Assembly: GCA_041642315.1 (NCBI GenBank)
Contig: JBEPWQ010000070.1
Span: forward strand, 1 to 15,825
Direction: 5' to 3'
Length of the DNA stretch: 15,825 bases
From: JAABSQ01 sp041642315
Lineage (GTDB): Bacteria; Desulfobacterota; Desulfobacteria; Desulfobacterales; Desulfococcaceae
Shown here: positions 1-7,054 of the stretch, one piece after another
Position numbering within the stretch: the first letter of the stretch is position 1
Layout of the letters: every line of letters starts with the position of its first letter
Notes under the pieces: model-generated
Told to the model about the DNA's origin: nothing
The model's database searches: none
The model's input: the letters and a program-made list of their open reading frames with translations, nothing else
Made by a program: the position numbers and the translations under genes

Positions 1-951
1 AACGCCTCCATGTACGACGGGGCCTCGGCCCTGGCCGAAGCCCTGCTGATGGCCATCCGCATCGCCCGCGGCAAAAAGACCACGGTGGCGGTCTCCAAGC
101 TGATTCACCCGATGTACCGCCAGGTGGTGCAGACCTATTTCGACCCCACCGACTACAAGATCGTGGAGCTCGACTACCTGCCCGACGGCACCACCGATCT
201 GTCGGCCGTAGAGGGGATGGACAACCTGGCCGCGGTTGCGGTCCAGTCCCCCAACTTCTTCGGGTGCGTCGAAAACACTCAGGCGGTGAGCGATGCGGCC
301 CACCGGCACAAGGCCCTGTCGGTCATCGGGTTCACCGAACCGCTGGCCTACGGCCTGTTCAAAAGCCCCGGCAGCCAGGGGGCCGACATCGCCTGCGGCG
401 AGGGCCAGAGCCTGGGCATTCCCCAGTCTTACGGCGGACCGGGGCTGGGCATGTTCACCGCCCTTCAGAAGTATGTTCGGTCCATGCCGGGCCGGCTCAT
501 CGGCCAGACCACCGACAGAAACGGCGAGCGCGGCTTCGTCCTCACCCTGGCCACCCGGGAGCAGCACATTCGGCGGGAAAAAGCCACCTCCAACATCTGC
601 TCCAACCAGGGGCTCTGCGCCACCATGACCACCATGTACATGGCCTCCCTGGGCGGCACCGGCATTCGGAAGGTGGCTCGGCTCAACCGGGACAAGGCCG
701 AATACATGAAATCGGAGCTGAAGAAGGCGGGGCTCGAGATTCCCTTCGAGCGGCCTACCTTCAACGAGTTCGTGGTGAAATTCCCGGAAGGGTATGAATC
801 CACCTATCAGAAACTGATCGACCGGCAGATCGTGGCCGGCATTCCCATCGAGTGCCACTACCCTGAACTGGTGGATCACTATCTTCTCTGCGTCACGGAA
901 ACCCACAGCAAGGCCGATATCGACGCACTGGTAAAGGAGGTGACGGCATGA
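1..951 (+). CDS. gcvPA: Glycine dehydrogenase (decarboxylating) subunit 1, 5'-truncated by window edge
   Basis: This is the N-terminal half of the split glycine cleavage P-protein, which together with GcvPB decarboxylates glycine in a PLP-dependent reaction and passes the aminomethyl group to lipoylated H-protein. The frame is open at base 1 and begins NASMYDGASA, a conserved stretch that usually lies near residue 130 of a protein of about 445 residues. Roughly the first 130 residues are therefore outside the window, and the ATG at base 10 is internal. The 316 visible residues include the conserved GGPGLGMF segment and REQHIRREKATSNICSNQ, both typical of this subunit. The TGA stop overlaps the gcvPB start in an ATGA, which indicates translational coupling. 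The gcvT and gcvH genes are not visible and may lie upstream. Family identity is secure; only the start is missing. Confidence 0.95.
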   Translation, partial: NASMYDGASALAEALLMAIRIARGKKTTVAVSKLIHPMYRQVVQTYFDPTDYKIVELDYLPDGTTDLSAVEGMDNLAAVAVQSPNFFGCVENTQAVSDAAHRHKALSVIGFTEPLAYGLFKSPGSQGADIACGEGQSLGIPQSYGGPGLGMFTALQKYVRSMPGRLIGQTTDRNGERGFVLTLATREQHIRREKATSNICSNQGLCATMTTMYMASLGGTGIRKVARLNRDKAEYMKSELKKAGLEIPFERPTFNEFVVKFPEGYESTYQKLIDRQIVAGIPIECHYPELVDHYLLCVTETHSKADIDALVKEVTA

Positions 952-2408
952 TGAAAGTTGCGGGCACGACCGGCCTGATCATGAATGAACCCCTGCTCTG
1001 GGAAAAGAGCAAAAAAGGGCGGTGCGGCATCTCCATTCCCGAATCGGATGTGCCGTCGGCGCCGCTGGATGCCGAGTTCGAGGGCGAGGGGCCCGATTTT
1101 CCGGATCTGAGCGAGGTGGATGTGGTCCGCCACTTCACCCGGCTCTCCCAGTGGAACTTCGGGGTGGACACCGGCATGTATCCCCTCGGCTCCTGCACCA
1201 TGAAGTACAACCCCAAGATCAATGAAAAGATCGCCGCCATGCCGGGATTTGCCGGGGCCCATCCCATGCTGCCCCCGGAGCTCTCCCAGGGCACCCTGCA
1301 GCTGATGTATGAGCTGGAAGGGTTTCTCAACGAGATCACCGGCATGGACGCCACCACCCTGCAGCCGGCCGCCGGGGCCCACGGGGAGTTGACCGCCATG
1401 CTGCTGTTCTATGCCTATCACAAGAGCAAGGGCGAAAAGCGATCCAAGATCCTGATTCCGGATACGGCCCACGGCACCAACCCGGCCAGCGCCACCCTCT
1501 GCGGATACGAATCCATTCCCCTGGAATCGGGAGAAGACGGCATTCTCACCGTGGAGAAAGTGGCCGAACTGATGGATGAAGACACCGCCGGGATTATGGT
1601 GACCAACCCCAACACCCTGGGGCTGTTCGAGGAGAACATCCAGAAAATCGCCGAGATCGTTCATGAGAAAGGCGGCCTGGTCTACTGCGACGGGGCCAAC
1701 CTGAACGCTGTGATGGGTGTGGTCAAGATGGGAGCGATCGGCATCGACGCCATCCACCTCAATCTCCACAAGACCTTTTCCACCCCCCACGGCGGCGGCG
1801 GCCCCGGCTCTGGACCGGTCTGCGTGCGAAAGCACCTGGAGCCCTTCCTTCCGATCCCCCGGGTGACCAAGGACGGGGATGCCTATGTCTTCCAGTACGA
1901 CCGGCCCGAGTCGATCGGCAAAATCCATGCCTTCTACGGCAACTACGGCATTTTGATCCGGGCCTACAGCTATATTCTTACCATGGGGCAGGACCTGAAA
2001 CGGGCCAGCCAGTACGCGGTGCTGAGCGCCAACTACATCAAGGAAAAGCTCAAGGACGTGCTTCACCTGCCCTATGACCGGCCCTGCATGCATGAATGCG
2101 TCTTCACCGACAAGAACCAGGAGCCTTATAAAATCACCACCCTGGATATGGCCAAGCGGTTGATCGATTACGGGTTTCATCCGCCCACCATCTATTTTCC
2201 GCTGGTGGTCCACGGGGCGATCATGATCGAGCCCACCGACACCGAGCCCAAGGAGAACCTCGACCAGTTCATCGAAGCCTTCCGCAGCATCGCTCAAGAA
2301 GCGGTGGAGAATCCGGATCAGCTGCGGGAAGCCCCCACCGTTCCCAAGGTGCGGCGGCTGGATGAGGCCACCGCGGCTCGAAAACCGGTGCTGTGCGGCT
2401 TGAATTGA
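948..2408 (+). CDS. gcvPB: Glycine dehydrogenase (decarboxylating) subunit 2
   Basis: This is the C-terminal, PLP-binding half of the split P-protein of the cytoplasmic glycine cleavage system. The 486 residues match the usual size of this subunit. The PLP lysine is K275 in the motif LNLHKTFSTPHGGGGPG. Other conserved blocks are PLGSCTMKYNPK near residue 83, QPAAGAHGELTAM near residue 143 and DTAHGTNPASA near residue 180. The ATG overlaps the gcvPA stop by four bases and is preceded by a strong AAAGGAGG ribosome site at 933-940. The gene is intact and the second start codon (ATGATG) makes a one-residue difference only. It forms the core of an operon with lipB and lipA, whose products make the lipoyl group on its partner H-protein. 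Confidence 0.96.
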   Translation: MMKVAGTTGLIMNEPLLWEKSKKGRCGISIPESDVPSAPLDAEFEGEGPDFPDLSEVDVVRHFTRLSQWNFGVDTGMYPLGSCTMKYNPKINEKIAAMPGFAGAHPMLPPELSQGTLQLMYELEGFLNEITGMDATTLQPAAGAHGELTAMLLFYAYHKSKGEKRSKILIPDTAHGTNPASATLCGYESIPLESGEDGILTVEKVAELMDEDTAGIMVTNPNTLGLFEENIQKIAEIVHEKGGLVYCDGANLNAVMGVVKMGAIGIDAIHLNLHKTFSTPHGGGGPGSGPVCVRKHLEPFLPIPRVTKDGDAYVFQYDRPESIGKIHAFYGNYGILIRAYSYILTMGQDLKRASQYAVLSANYIKEKLKDVLHLPYDRPCMHECVFTDKNQEPYKITTLDMAKRLIDYGFHPPTIYFPLVVHGAIMIEPTDTEPKENLDQFIEAFRSIAQEAVENPDQLREAPTVPKVRRLDEATAARKPVLCGLN

Positions 2409-2418
2409 GGATGGATTC

Positions 2419-3123
2419 ATGACCCCTGCCCCGTGGCTCTGCGTCGACCTGCCGCTCACCGACTATGAAGACGCCCTGGCCCTTCAGCGGGAGATCGTCG
2501 CCGCCCGAAAAGACCGGCGACTGGATCGGGACGTGGTGCTGCTTCTCGAGCACCCCCCGGTGTTCACGCTGGGGCGGCACGGGGGGCGGGAAAATCTGAC
2601 GGCAAATGAGGGCTTTCTCTCCGAGCGGGGGATTCGGGTGGTCCAGATCGAACGGGGCGGCAACATCACCTACCACGGCCCGGGCCAGCTGGTGGTCTAT
2701 CCCATTCTGAACCTGAACCGGCTGCGGCTGCCGGTAAAAGAGTACGTCACCGGGCTGGAGCGGGTGATGGCCGCCGCCGCCGCAGAACAGGGGATGGCAG
2801 CCGTCGGAGACGAAAAAAACCGAGGCATCTGGGTGGAAGGACGCAAACTGGGCAGCATCGGGATCACCGTCCGCCGGGGGATCAGCTTTCACGGGCTGGC
2901 CCTCAATGTCAACACCGACCTGGCCCCCTTCACCTGGATTCATCCCTGCGGGCTTCACAATGTCCGAATGACCTCCATGCAGGCCGAACTGGGCCGGAAG
3001 GTGGATATGGCGGCGGTCCGAAAATCGATGATCCGCCACCTGACCGGAATGCTGGGCCGGGAAGGGATCCCCGCGACGCTTGACGCGCTTCGGGAAGAGA
3101 TGCAATCGGTATCCGGAAAATGA
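2419..3123 (+). CDS. lipB: Lipoyl(octanoyl) transferase LipB
   Basis: LipB moves an octanoyl group from acyl carrier protein to a lysine on lipoyl-domain proteins such as GcvH; LipA then inserts the two sulfurs. The 234-residue protein shows the family blocks GGNITYHGPGQLVVYPI near residue 80 and KLGSIGI followed by HPCGL. The catalytic pair is K143 and C177, as expected from the characterised thioester mechanism of the family. An ATG at 2411 is out of frame; the chosen ATG follows GAGG at 2407-2410 with eight bases of spacing. It starts ten bases after gcvPB and ends at the beginning of lipA, so it is clearly co-transcribed. A dedicated lipoylation enzyme in a glycine cleavage operon suggests that GcvH is its main client here (inference). 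Confidence 0.94.
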   Translation: MTPAPWLCVDLPLTDYEDALALQREIVAARKDRRLDRDVVLLLEHPPVFTLGRHGGRENLTANEGFLSERGIRVVQIERGGNITYHGPGQLVVYPILNLNRLRLPVKEYVTGLERVMAAAAAEQGMAAVGDEKNRGIWVEGRKLGSIGITVRRGISFHGLALNVNTDLAPFTWIHPCGLHNVRMTSMQAELGRKVDMAAVRKSMIRHLTGMLGREGIPATLDALREEMQSVSGK

Positions 3124-3134
3124 GGCAACACATC

Positions 3135-4016
3135 ATGAACACAGATCAAGCCACGCCTCGGGTGCGAAAACCCCGGTGGCTTTCGCGAAAACTGCCCACG
3201 GCGGCCGAGTATGAAATGGTCCGGTCTCTGATTCGGGACGGACAGCTGCACACCGTCTGCCAGGAGGCCAAATGCCCCAACCAGTTCGAGTGCTTCTCCA
3301 ACCGGACCGCCACCTTCATGATTATGGGGTCGCGGTGCACCCGAAACTGCCGATTCTGCAACGTGGCCTCAGGGCCCGACGGCCCCCCCGATTCAGAGGA
3401 GCCGCGGCGGGTGGCCGAAGCGGCCGAACGGATGAATCTCAAATACGTAGTGGTCACCTCGGTTACCCGGGACGATCTTCCCGACGGCGGCGCCGGCCTT
3501 TTCGCCAAAACCATCACCCGGATTCGGAAGCGCATCCCCGACGCCCTGGTGGAGGTCCTGATCCCCGATTTTCAGGGAGTCGCGGCGGCTCTTCAAACGG
3601 TGCTGGCGGCCGGGCCCGATGTCCTCAACCACAACATCGAAACGGTTCCCCGGCTCTATGACCGGGTGCGCCCCCAGGCCGACTATCGGCGCTCTCTGGA
3701 ACTCCTCCACCGGGTCACGGTATTCGCCCCGGAGATTCCGGCCAAATCGGGCATCATGCTGGGGCTGGGGGAGATAGAGGCCGAAATCCGGCAGACCATC
3801 AGGAATCTTTATGATGCCGGTTGCCGGTACCTGACCCTGGGCCAGTACCTGCAGCCGAGCAAGGACCACCTGCCGGTGGACCGGTTCGTCACCCCCGAAG
3901 AATTCGACCGGTGGCGCGAGGAGGCTCTGGCCGTCGGCTTTACCGACGCGGCCAGCGGCCCCTTTGTTCGAAGCTCCTATCACGCAAAAGAATTGTATGC
4001 GGGCAAACAGGGGTAG
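3135..4016 (+). CDS. lipA: Lipoyl synthase (radical SAM)
   Basis: LipA is a radical SAM enzyme that inserts two sulfur atoms into the octanoyl group attached by LipB. Numbering from the upstream ATG at 3120, the auxiliary cluster ligands are C47, C52 and C58 in CQEAKCPNQFEC, and the SAM-binding cluster is C73, C77 and C80 in CTRNCRFC. The C-terminal RSSYHA motif, whose serine ligates the auxiliary cluster, is at 284-289. Every catalytic feature is present and the length is normal. Two starts are possible. The ATG at 3120 overlaps the lipB stop but has no ribosome site. The ATG at 3135 follows GAGG at 3122-3125 with nine bases of spacing, and I prefer it. The difference is five residues (MRQHI). 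Confidence 0.94.
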   Translation: MNTDQATPRVRKPRWLSRKLPTAAEYEMVRSLIRDGQLHTVCQEAKCPNQFECFSNRTATFMIMGSRCTRNCRFCNVASGPDGPPDSEEPRRVAEAAERMNLKYVVVTSVTRDDLPDGGAGLFAKTITRIRKRIPDALVEVLIPDFQGVAAALQTVLAAGPDVLNHNIETVPRLYDRVRPQADYRRSLELLHRVTVFAPEIPAKSGIMLGLGEIEAEIRQTIRNLYDAGCRYLTLGQYLQPSKDHLPVDRFVTPEEFDRWREEALAVGFTDAASGPFVRSSYHAKELYAGKQG

Positions 4017-4062
4017 GTCCCTCTGCCCGCTCACCCACTGTAATGACGGAGGAAAAACACAC

Positions 4063-4587
4063 ATGGACAAAAGCTTTATCATGACCGCCTTCGGCAAGGA
4101 CCGCCCCGGCATCGTGGCGGATGTGACCGGGGTGCTCTTCGACACCGGCTGCAACCTGGAAGACACCACCATGACCCGGCTGGCCGACGAATTCACCCTG
4201 ATTCTGCTCTTCACCGGACAGGGCGAAGACCTGAATGACCGGCTTCACAAGGAATGCCGGCGGCTGGAGATCGAAAAGGGGCTGTCGGCCTTTATCCGGC
4301 CGGTGGAGATCGGACACCCCGAACCGGCTGCGGGCGAAATCCACACCATCCAGGTCGAGGGCCTCGACCAGGCCGGGATCGTCTATAAAATCAGCCGGTA
4401 CCTGGCATCCAAACAGATCAACATCGAAAAACTGACCTCCAGAAACACCTTTTCGCCGGAAAGCGGCGCGATCCTTTACTCCATGGAGGTCGTGGTGCGG
4501 GTGCCCGAGGGCCTGTCCGTCGACGACGTGGAAGAGGGGCTCGACCCGATCGCCAATGAATTGAATGTGGATATCACCGTGAGCTGA
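4063..4587 (+). CDS. GcvR-like protein with two ACT domains
   Basis: This 174-residue protein consists of two ACT domains, about residues 4-80 and 94-170. Each begins with a related ligand-loop motif, DRPGIV at 13-18 and DQAGIV at 102-107. The arrangement matches the GcvR family; in Escherichia coli GcvR senses glycine and restrains the activator GcvA. The open frame extends upstream to 3964 inside lipA, but GGAGG at 4048-4052 with ten bases of spacing places the start at 4063. The gene is last in the gcv-lip operon and is followed by a strong terminator. A glycine-sensing regulatory role fits both family and position. No GcvA-type activator is visible, so the partner is unknown and the mechanism may differ from E. 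coli. Confidence 0.85.
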   Translation: MDKSFIMTAFGKDRPGIVADVTGVLFDTGCNLEDTTMTRLADEFTLILLFTGQGEDLNDRLHKECRRLEIEKGLSAFIRPVEIGHPEPAAGEIHTIQVEGLDQAGIVYKISRYLASKQINIEKLTSRNTFSPESGAILYSMEVVVRVPEGLSVDDVEEGLDPIANELNVDITVS

Positions 4588-4617
4588 TTCGGGGTCGCAT
4601 TCTCATACGCACACACG

Positions 4618-4651
4618 AATGCCGGGGTGGGGTTTCCCCCGGCATTTTTTT
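4618..4651 (+). terminator. Intrinsic terminator of the gcvPA-gcvPB-lipB-lipA-ACT operon
   Basis: A perfect ten-base stem, AATGCCGGGG at 4618-4627 paired with CCCCGGCATT at 4637-4646, encloses a nine-base loop and runs into seven T residues at 4645-4651. It begins 31 bases after the ACT gene stop. The T run is only on the + strand side, so it works in the + direction. The same stem recurs at 5602-5625. Confidence 0.9.
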
Positions 4652-4797
4652 GTGGCGTGGTTTCGGCCGGCCTCCGCTGCCGGGCAGGATTCGTCGCCCA
4701 CCGCCCCTTGGCACGGTTCACCGTTTCTGGTATATCCATAACCTCGGGAATGGTGGTCCATTAAAAGGTTCTGAGTAGCCGGGGGCGGGAACTTTGT

Positions 4798-5220
4798 TCA
4801 TTCCCAAGGGTTAAAAAGCCTGACACGACTGGCTTCCATATCCCCGATATTTCTGGTCACAACCGTCAAATCATAGGCAAGTCCGGTGGATGCGATCAGA
4901 CTGTCCATCACCGGCATTTTTTTACCTGCCAGCTCTGCGGCCCCCTGTATTTCCCCCCATTTTCTAGCAACATTTTCATCAACAGCGAGAATTCTTTGAT
5001 TAAATCGCCGAATTAAGTCGGCATCCAGCCAGGATTGGAGTTTCTGCCGCTTAACACCGTCAGCTCCTAGTTTGCTAATCCCTTTTTGGATTTCGCCGAT
5101 GGTGATTGTGCTAAGAAATAGATTCTCTTCAGACTTGCTTCGAATCCAAGCTATTATCTTAGAATTGGGAGTCGGTTTGGCCAACTCGGAGATCACGCAG
5201 GTGTCCAAAAGAAAATTCAA
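4798..5220 (-). CDS. vapC: VapC-like PIN-domain toxin
   Basis: This 140-residue protein is a complete PIN domain, the Mg2+-dependent RNase fold of type II VapC toxins. The acidic active-site residues are all present: D6 in LLDTCVISE, E12, E43 in TIGEIQKG and D106 in MPVMDSLIA, followed by N124 and D127 in TRNIGDM. The form resembles the FitB subgroup. The start overlaps the stop of the upstream antitoxin gene by four bases (5217-5220), the usual coupling in such modules. The coding sequence is visibly richer in A and T than the gcv operon and the downstream chromosomal genes, which suggests horizontal acquisition. The toxin appears intact. The RNA target cannot be read from sequence. Confidence 0.92.
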   Translation of the reverse strand: MNFLLDTCVISELAKPTPNSKIIAWIRSKSEENLFLSTITIGEIQKGISKLGADGVKRQKLQSWLDADLIRRFNQRILAVDENVARKWGEIQGAAELAGKKMPVMDSLIASTGLAYDLTVVTRNIGDMEASRVRLFNPWE

Positions 5221-5468
5221 AGGTCCACCTCTCGGGGGAGGTCCTTATTCCTATCCAAATCTAGTTCGATGCCCTTTAAAGGCGAATTTTGGAAGAACTC
5301 CACCAGATCGGTTTTAAAGCTTGTCAAACGACGGTATTCTTCCACCGACATGATCACAACCGTTTCAATTCCACGTTTCGTCACAATCTGTGGTCCGGTG
5401 TTTACCGCCTTTTCAACAACTTCACTGAAACGATTTTTTGCATCCTGCAACTGCCAAGATTCTCTCAT
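5217..5468 (-). CDS. Phd/YefM-family antitoxin
   Basis: This 83-residue protein has a typical Phd/YefM N-terminal DNA-binding and dimerisation domain: WQLQDAKNRFSEVVEKA at about 5-21, GPQIVTKRG near 25 and VVIMSVEEYRRL near 37-48. The acidic, flexible tail from about residue 50 would wrap the toxin. Such antitoxins neutralise their toxin and repress their own promoter. The start at 5468 is supported by AGGAG (complement of 5476-5480) with seven bases of spacing. It is translationally coupled to the PIN toxin. The pairing of a Phd-type antitoxin with a VapC-type PIN toxin is a common hybrid, so the module is not named vapB here. Confidence 0.9.
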   Translation of the reverse strand: MRESWQLQDAKNRFSEVVEKAVNTGPQIVTKRGIETVVIMSVEEYRRLTSFKTDLVEFFQNSPLKGIELDLDRNKDLPREVDL

Positions 5469-5502
5469 TTTGCATCTCCTTTATGGTGGCGTTTCAACCA
5501 GT

Positions 5503-5539
5503 CTGTCTAGACAGTACTCGACAGTAGAAAGAATGTCAA
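5503..5539 (-). promoter_or_regulatory. Candidate autoregulated promoter/operator of the Phd-VapC module
   Basis: Reading the - strand, a perfect -35 TTGACA (5534-5539) is followed after 17 bases by a weak -10 TACTGT (5511-5516). Overlapping the -10 is a perfect 12-bp palindrome, CTGTCTAGACAG (5503-5514). The + strand also carries a direct repeat, GACAGTA, at 5510-5516 and 5520-5526, exactly ten bases apart. That gives three GACAG-type half-sites on one face of the helix, the arrangement expected for an antitoxin repressor. Function is inferred from position. Confidence 0.6.
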
Positions 5540-5592
5540 TGCCATCCAGAAGCGCATTTCTGTATCGTAAACGCCCTTTGATTGGTTCTGTA

Positions 5593-5634
5593 GCGAACAA
5601 AAATGCCGGGGAAAACCCCGGCATTTTTGTTCGC
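5593..5634 (-). terminator. Strong bidirectional-type terminator downstream of hsp20
   Basis: A perfect 19-bp inverted repeat (arms 5593-5611 and 5616-5634) encloses a four-base AAAA loop. The GC-rich core CCGGGG/CCCCGG is flanked by A and T runs on both sides, so it can terminate in either direction. It lies just past the hsp20 stop and separates hsp20 from the toxin-antitoxin promoter on the same strand. Its core AATGCCGGGG/CCCCGGCATT is identical to the stem of the terminator at 4618-4651. Confidence 0.88.
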
Positions 5635-5650
5635 GCGAATTGGACTCGGA

Positions 5651-6106
5651 TCAGCTGTTGATGGCGATCTTCTTGGCTTTGGCGCCTTCGGATTTGGGCA
5701 CCGTCAGCCGCAGCACCCCGTCTTTGTAGGTGGCTTCGATCTTGTCGGCCTCCACATCGGTGGGCACCCGGAAGCTTCTCCGGAAGGAGCCGTGCCGGCT
5801 CTCCTTCACATGGTAATTTTCCTGCTTGTCTTCCCGCTCTTCTTTCTTTTCGCCGCTCAGGGTCAGAATGCCGTTGGAGAGGGTGATGTCGATGTCTTCC
5901 TTGTTCATCCCCGGCATCTCCGCCTTTACCACCAGCGAATCTTCGGTTTCGGACACATCGATGGACGGCGCCCAGGTTCTCTCTTCGCCGAACAGGGTGG
6001 GCATATCGAAATCGTCGAACCAGCGGTCGAACCGATTGAACAAATCCAAGGAAGCGGGACGATTCCACAAATCACTGTTTCGTCTTGCAGGTAGAAAACG
6101 TGCCAT
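5651..6106 (-). CDS. Small heat-shock protein (Hsp20/alpha-crystallin family)
   Basis: This 151-residue chaperone binds unfolding proteins without ATP, as a cytoplasmic oligomer. The alpha-crystallin domain spans about residues 45-138. It includes the conserved ESRHGSFRRSFRVP near 102-115 and YKDGVLRLTVPK near 127-138. The C-terminal I-x-I oligomerisation motif is present as IAI at 147-149. The start at 6106 is fixed by a very strong AGGAGGT (complement of 6113-6119). The gene has its own promoter and terminator, so it appears to be a single-gene unit. It lies downstream of the hydrolase gene on the same strand but is probably not dependent on it. Confidence 0.95.
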   Translation of the reverse strand: MARFLPARRNSDLWNRPASLDLFNRFDRWFDDFDMPTLFGEERTWAPSIDVSETEDSLVVKAEMPGMNKEDIDITLSNGILTLSGEKKEEREDKQENYHVKESRHGSFRRSFRVPTDVEADKIEATYKDGVLRLTVPKSEGAKAKKIAINS

Positions 6107-6161
6107 GATAACACCTCCTATTGTTTGTTATATTGGTTGCTTATCTTCCATTTTTGGGTAA

Positions 6162-6189
6162 AATATAATGCGGCTGGAAAAGGTGTCAA
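6162..6189 (-). promoter_or_regulatory. Promoter of hsp20
   Basis: On the - strand a perfect -35 TTGACA (6184-6189) precedes TATATT (6162-6167) with 16 bases between, a good housekeeping-type promoter. The same stretch reads CTTGACA, ten bases, CCGCATTA, which resembles the heat-shock sigma-32 pattern (CTTGAAA, 11-15 bases, CCCCATNT) but with a short spacer. No CIRCE repeat (TTAGCACTC and its inverse) is visible. Confidence 0.6.
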
Positions 6190-6213
6190 GGGGGAAAATT
6201 TGATTTTTACGGT

Positions 6214-6834
6214 TTATCGCACATAGGGCCGCACAGCCTCGTAAAATTTTTCCGCCATCAGGGCGTACCCGGCGGCATTGGGATGGATGGAGTCGCTCAT
6301 CAGGCGGCGGTTCCCCATGATGCCGTCGAAGATGTTGGGGATCAGGACCGCGCCGGTCTCCCGGGCCAGATCCCGGTAGGCCTGGGCGAACCCGCGGCCC
6401 CAGAAAGGGATGTCGATGCCGCCCAGAACCACCAGAGCTCCTTCAGACTGAATCGCCTCCACAATGCTGCGCAGGTTGCGAAAGGCTTTCTCCCGTGAAA
6501 CGCCGTTCTTCAGGTCATTGCCCCCTAAAGTGATGAACACGATGCGGGGGGACCGGGTCAGCACATCCGCCTCCAGCCGCCGCAGGGCCGAGGCGGTGGT
6601 ATCCCCCGGAATTCCGGCGTTGGCCACCGGCAGACCGAGCATCTCCGAAAGGCGCGTCGGGTAGTCCCGCCCCTTGCCGGACCCGGTGCCGTAAGTAAGG
6701 CTGTCGCCGAACGCGATCAGGGTGGTCCCAAGAGGTTCGGCATTGCGGATGTCCGGTGCGGTGGGCCGGACGATTCTCACCCCCACAATGAGGATCGCGG
6801 CGATGGCGGCGATCCAGCTCAGTTTTCGTATCAT
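6214..6834 (-). CDS. Membrane-anchored SGNH/GDSL hydrolase (TesA-like esterase)
   Basis: This 206-residue protein is an SGNH-fold esterase, the family that includes TesA-type thioesterase and lysophospholipase enzymes. All four blocks are visible: block I GDSLT with nucleophile S45, block II glycine G74 in NAGIPGDT, block III GGND with N106, and block V D181-S-I-H184. Residues 5-22 are strongly hydrophobic with an R/K-rich start and no clear cleavage site, so the enzyme is probably periplasmic and anchored by its N-terminus. Length is normal for the family. The start at 6834 has only a weak GGAG upstream. The substrate cannot be deduced; arylesterase, lysophospholipase or thioesterase activity are all possible. 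Confidence 0.9.
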   Translation of the reverse strand: MIRKLSWIAAIAAILIVGVRIVRPTAPDIRNAEPLGTTLIAFGDSLTYGTGSGKGRDYPTRLSEMLGLPVANAGIPGDTTASALRRLEADVLTRSPRIVFITLGGNDLKNGVSREKAFRNLRSIVEAIQSEGALVVLGGIDIPFWGRGFAQAYRDLARETGAVLIPNIFDGIMGNRRLMSDSIHPNAAGYALMAEKFYEAVRPYVR

Positions 6835-6947
6835 CGGTCATGCTCCGGGCCAAAAAGGGTCTGTGCCAATGGAATGATTCAATATACGTTTTCCTTTCAA
6901 GGAGTCCAGTTCATATTTCCCCAATCCATACCTCTTGAAAAGAAGGG

Positions 6948-7011
6948 CCGGTTTCCAAGGCAACGGAAAAGGAAACCGGACATTGTCAAACCGGTCGATC
7001 TCTGGTAGAAA
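6948..7011 (+). promoter_or_regulatory. Candidate promoter of the ferritin-like gene with an upstream inverted repeat
   Basis: TTGTCA (6983-6988) and TAGAAA (7006-7011) are spaced 17 bases apart and make a plausible promoter about 45 bases before the ferritin-like start codon. Immediately upstream is a perfect nine-base inverted repeat, CCGGTTTCC (6948-6956) and GGAAACCGG (6971-6979), with a 14-base loop. Because it ends just before the -35 it is more likely an upstream protein-binding site than a transcribed hairpin. No known operator consensus was recognised. Confidence 0.45.
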
Positions 7012-7054
7012 TCGTCCAGATCAAACAATCATCCCTCGCAAAAAGGAAACGCCG

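Noticed and set aside
879..2459. Long open frame on the - strand (526 codons) across gcvPB
   Set aside because: It is antisense to an unmistakable gcvPB, has no recognisable domain and is rich in Gly/His/Val repeats typical of shadow frames in GC-rich coding DNA.
5481..6068. - strand frame running out of hsp20 through the terminator, ending in a plausible-looking peptide
   Set aside because: It overlaps hsp20 in another frame, crosses a 19-bp terminator hairpin and has no start or ribosome site of its own; the tail resembles protein only by eye.
6107..6155. RNA thermometer in the hsp20 leader
   Set aside because: ATAAC and GTTAT can pair around the ribosome site, but the site would sit in the loop and not be masked, and the stem is only five A/T-rich pairs.
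6855..6880. Sigma-54 promoter before the hydrolase gene (TGGCAC on the - strand)
   Set aside because: The -24-like TGGCAC is present, but no GC doublet lies at the required ten-base distance.
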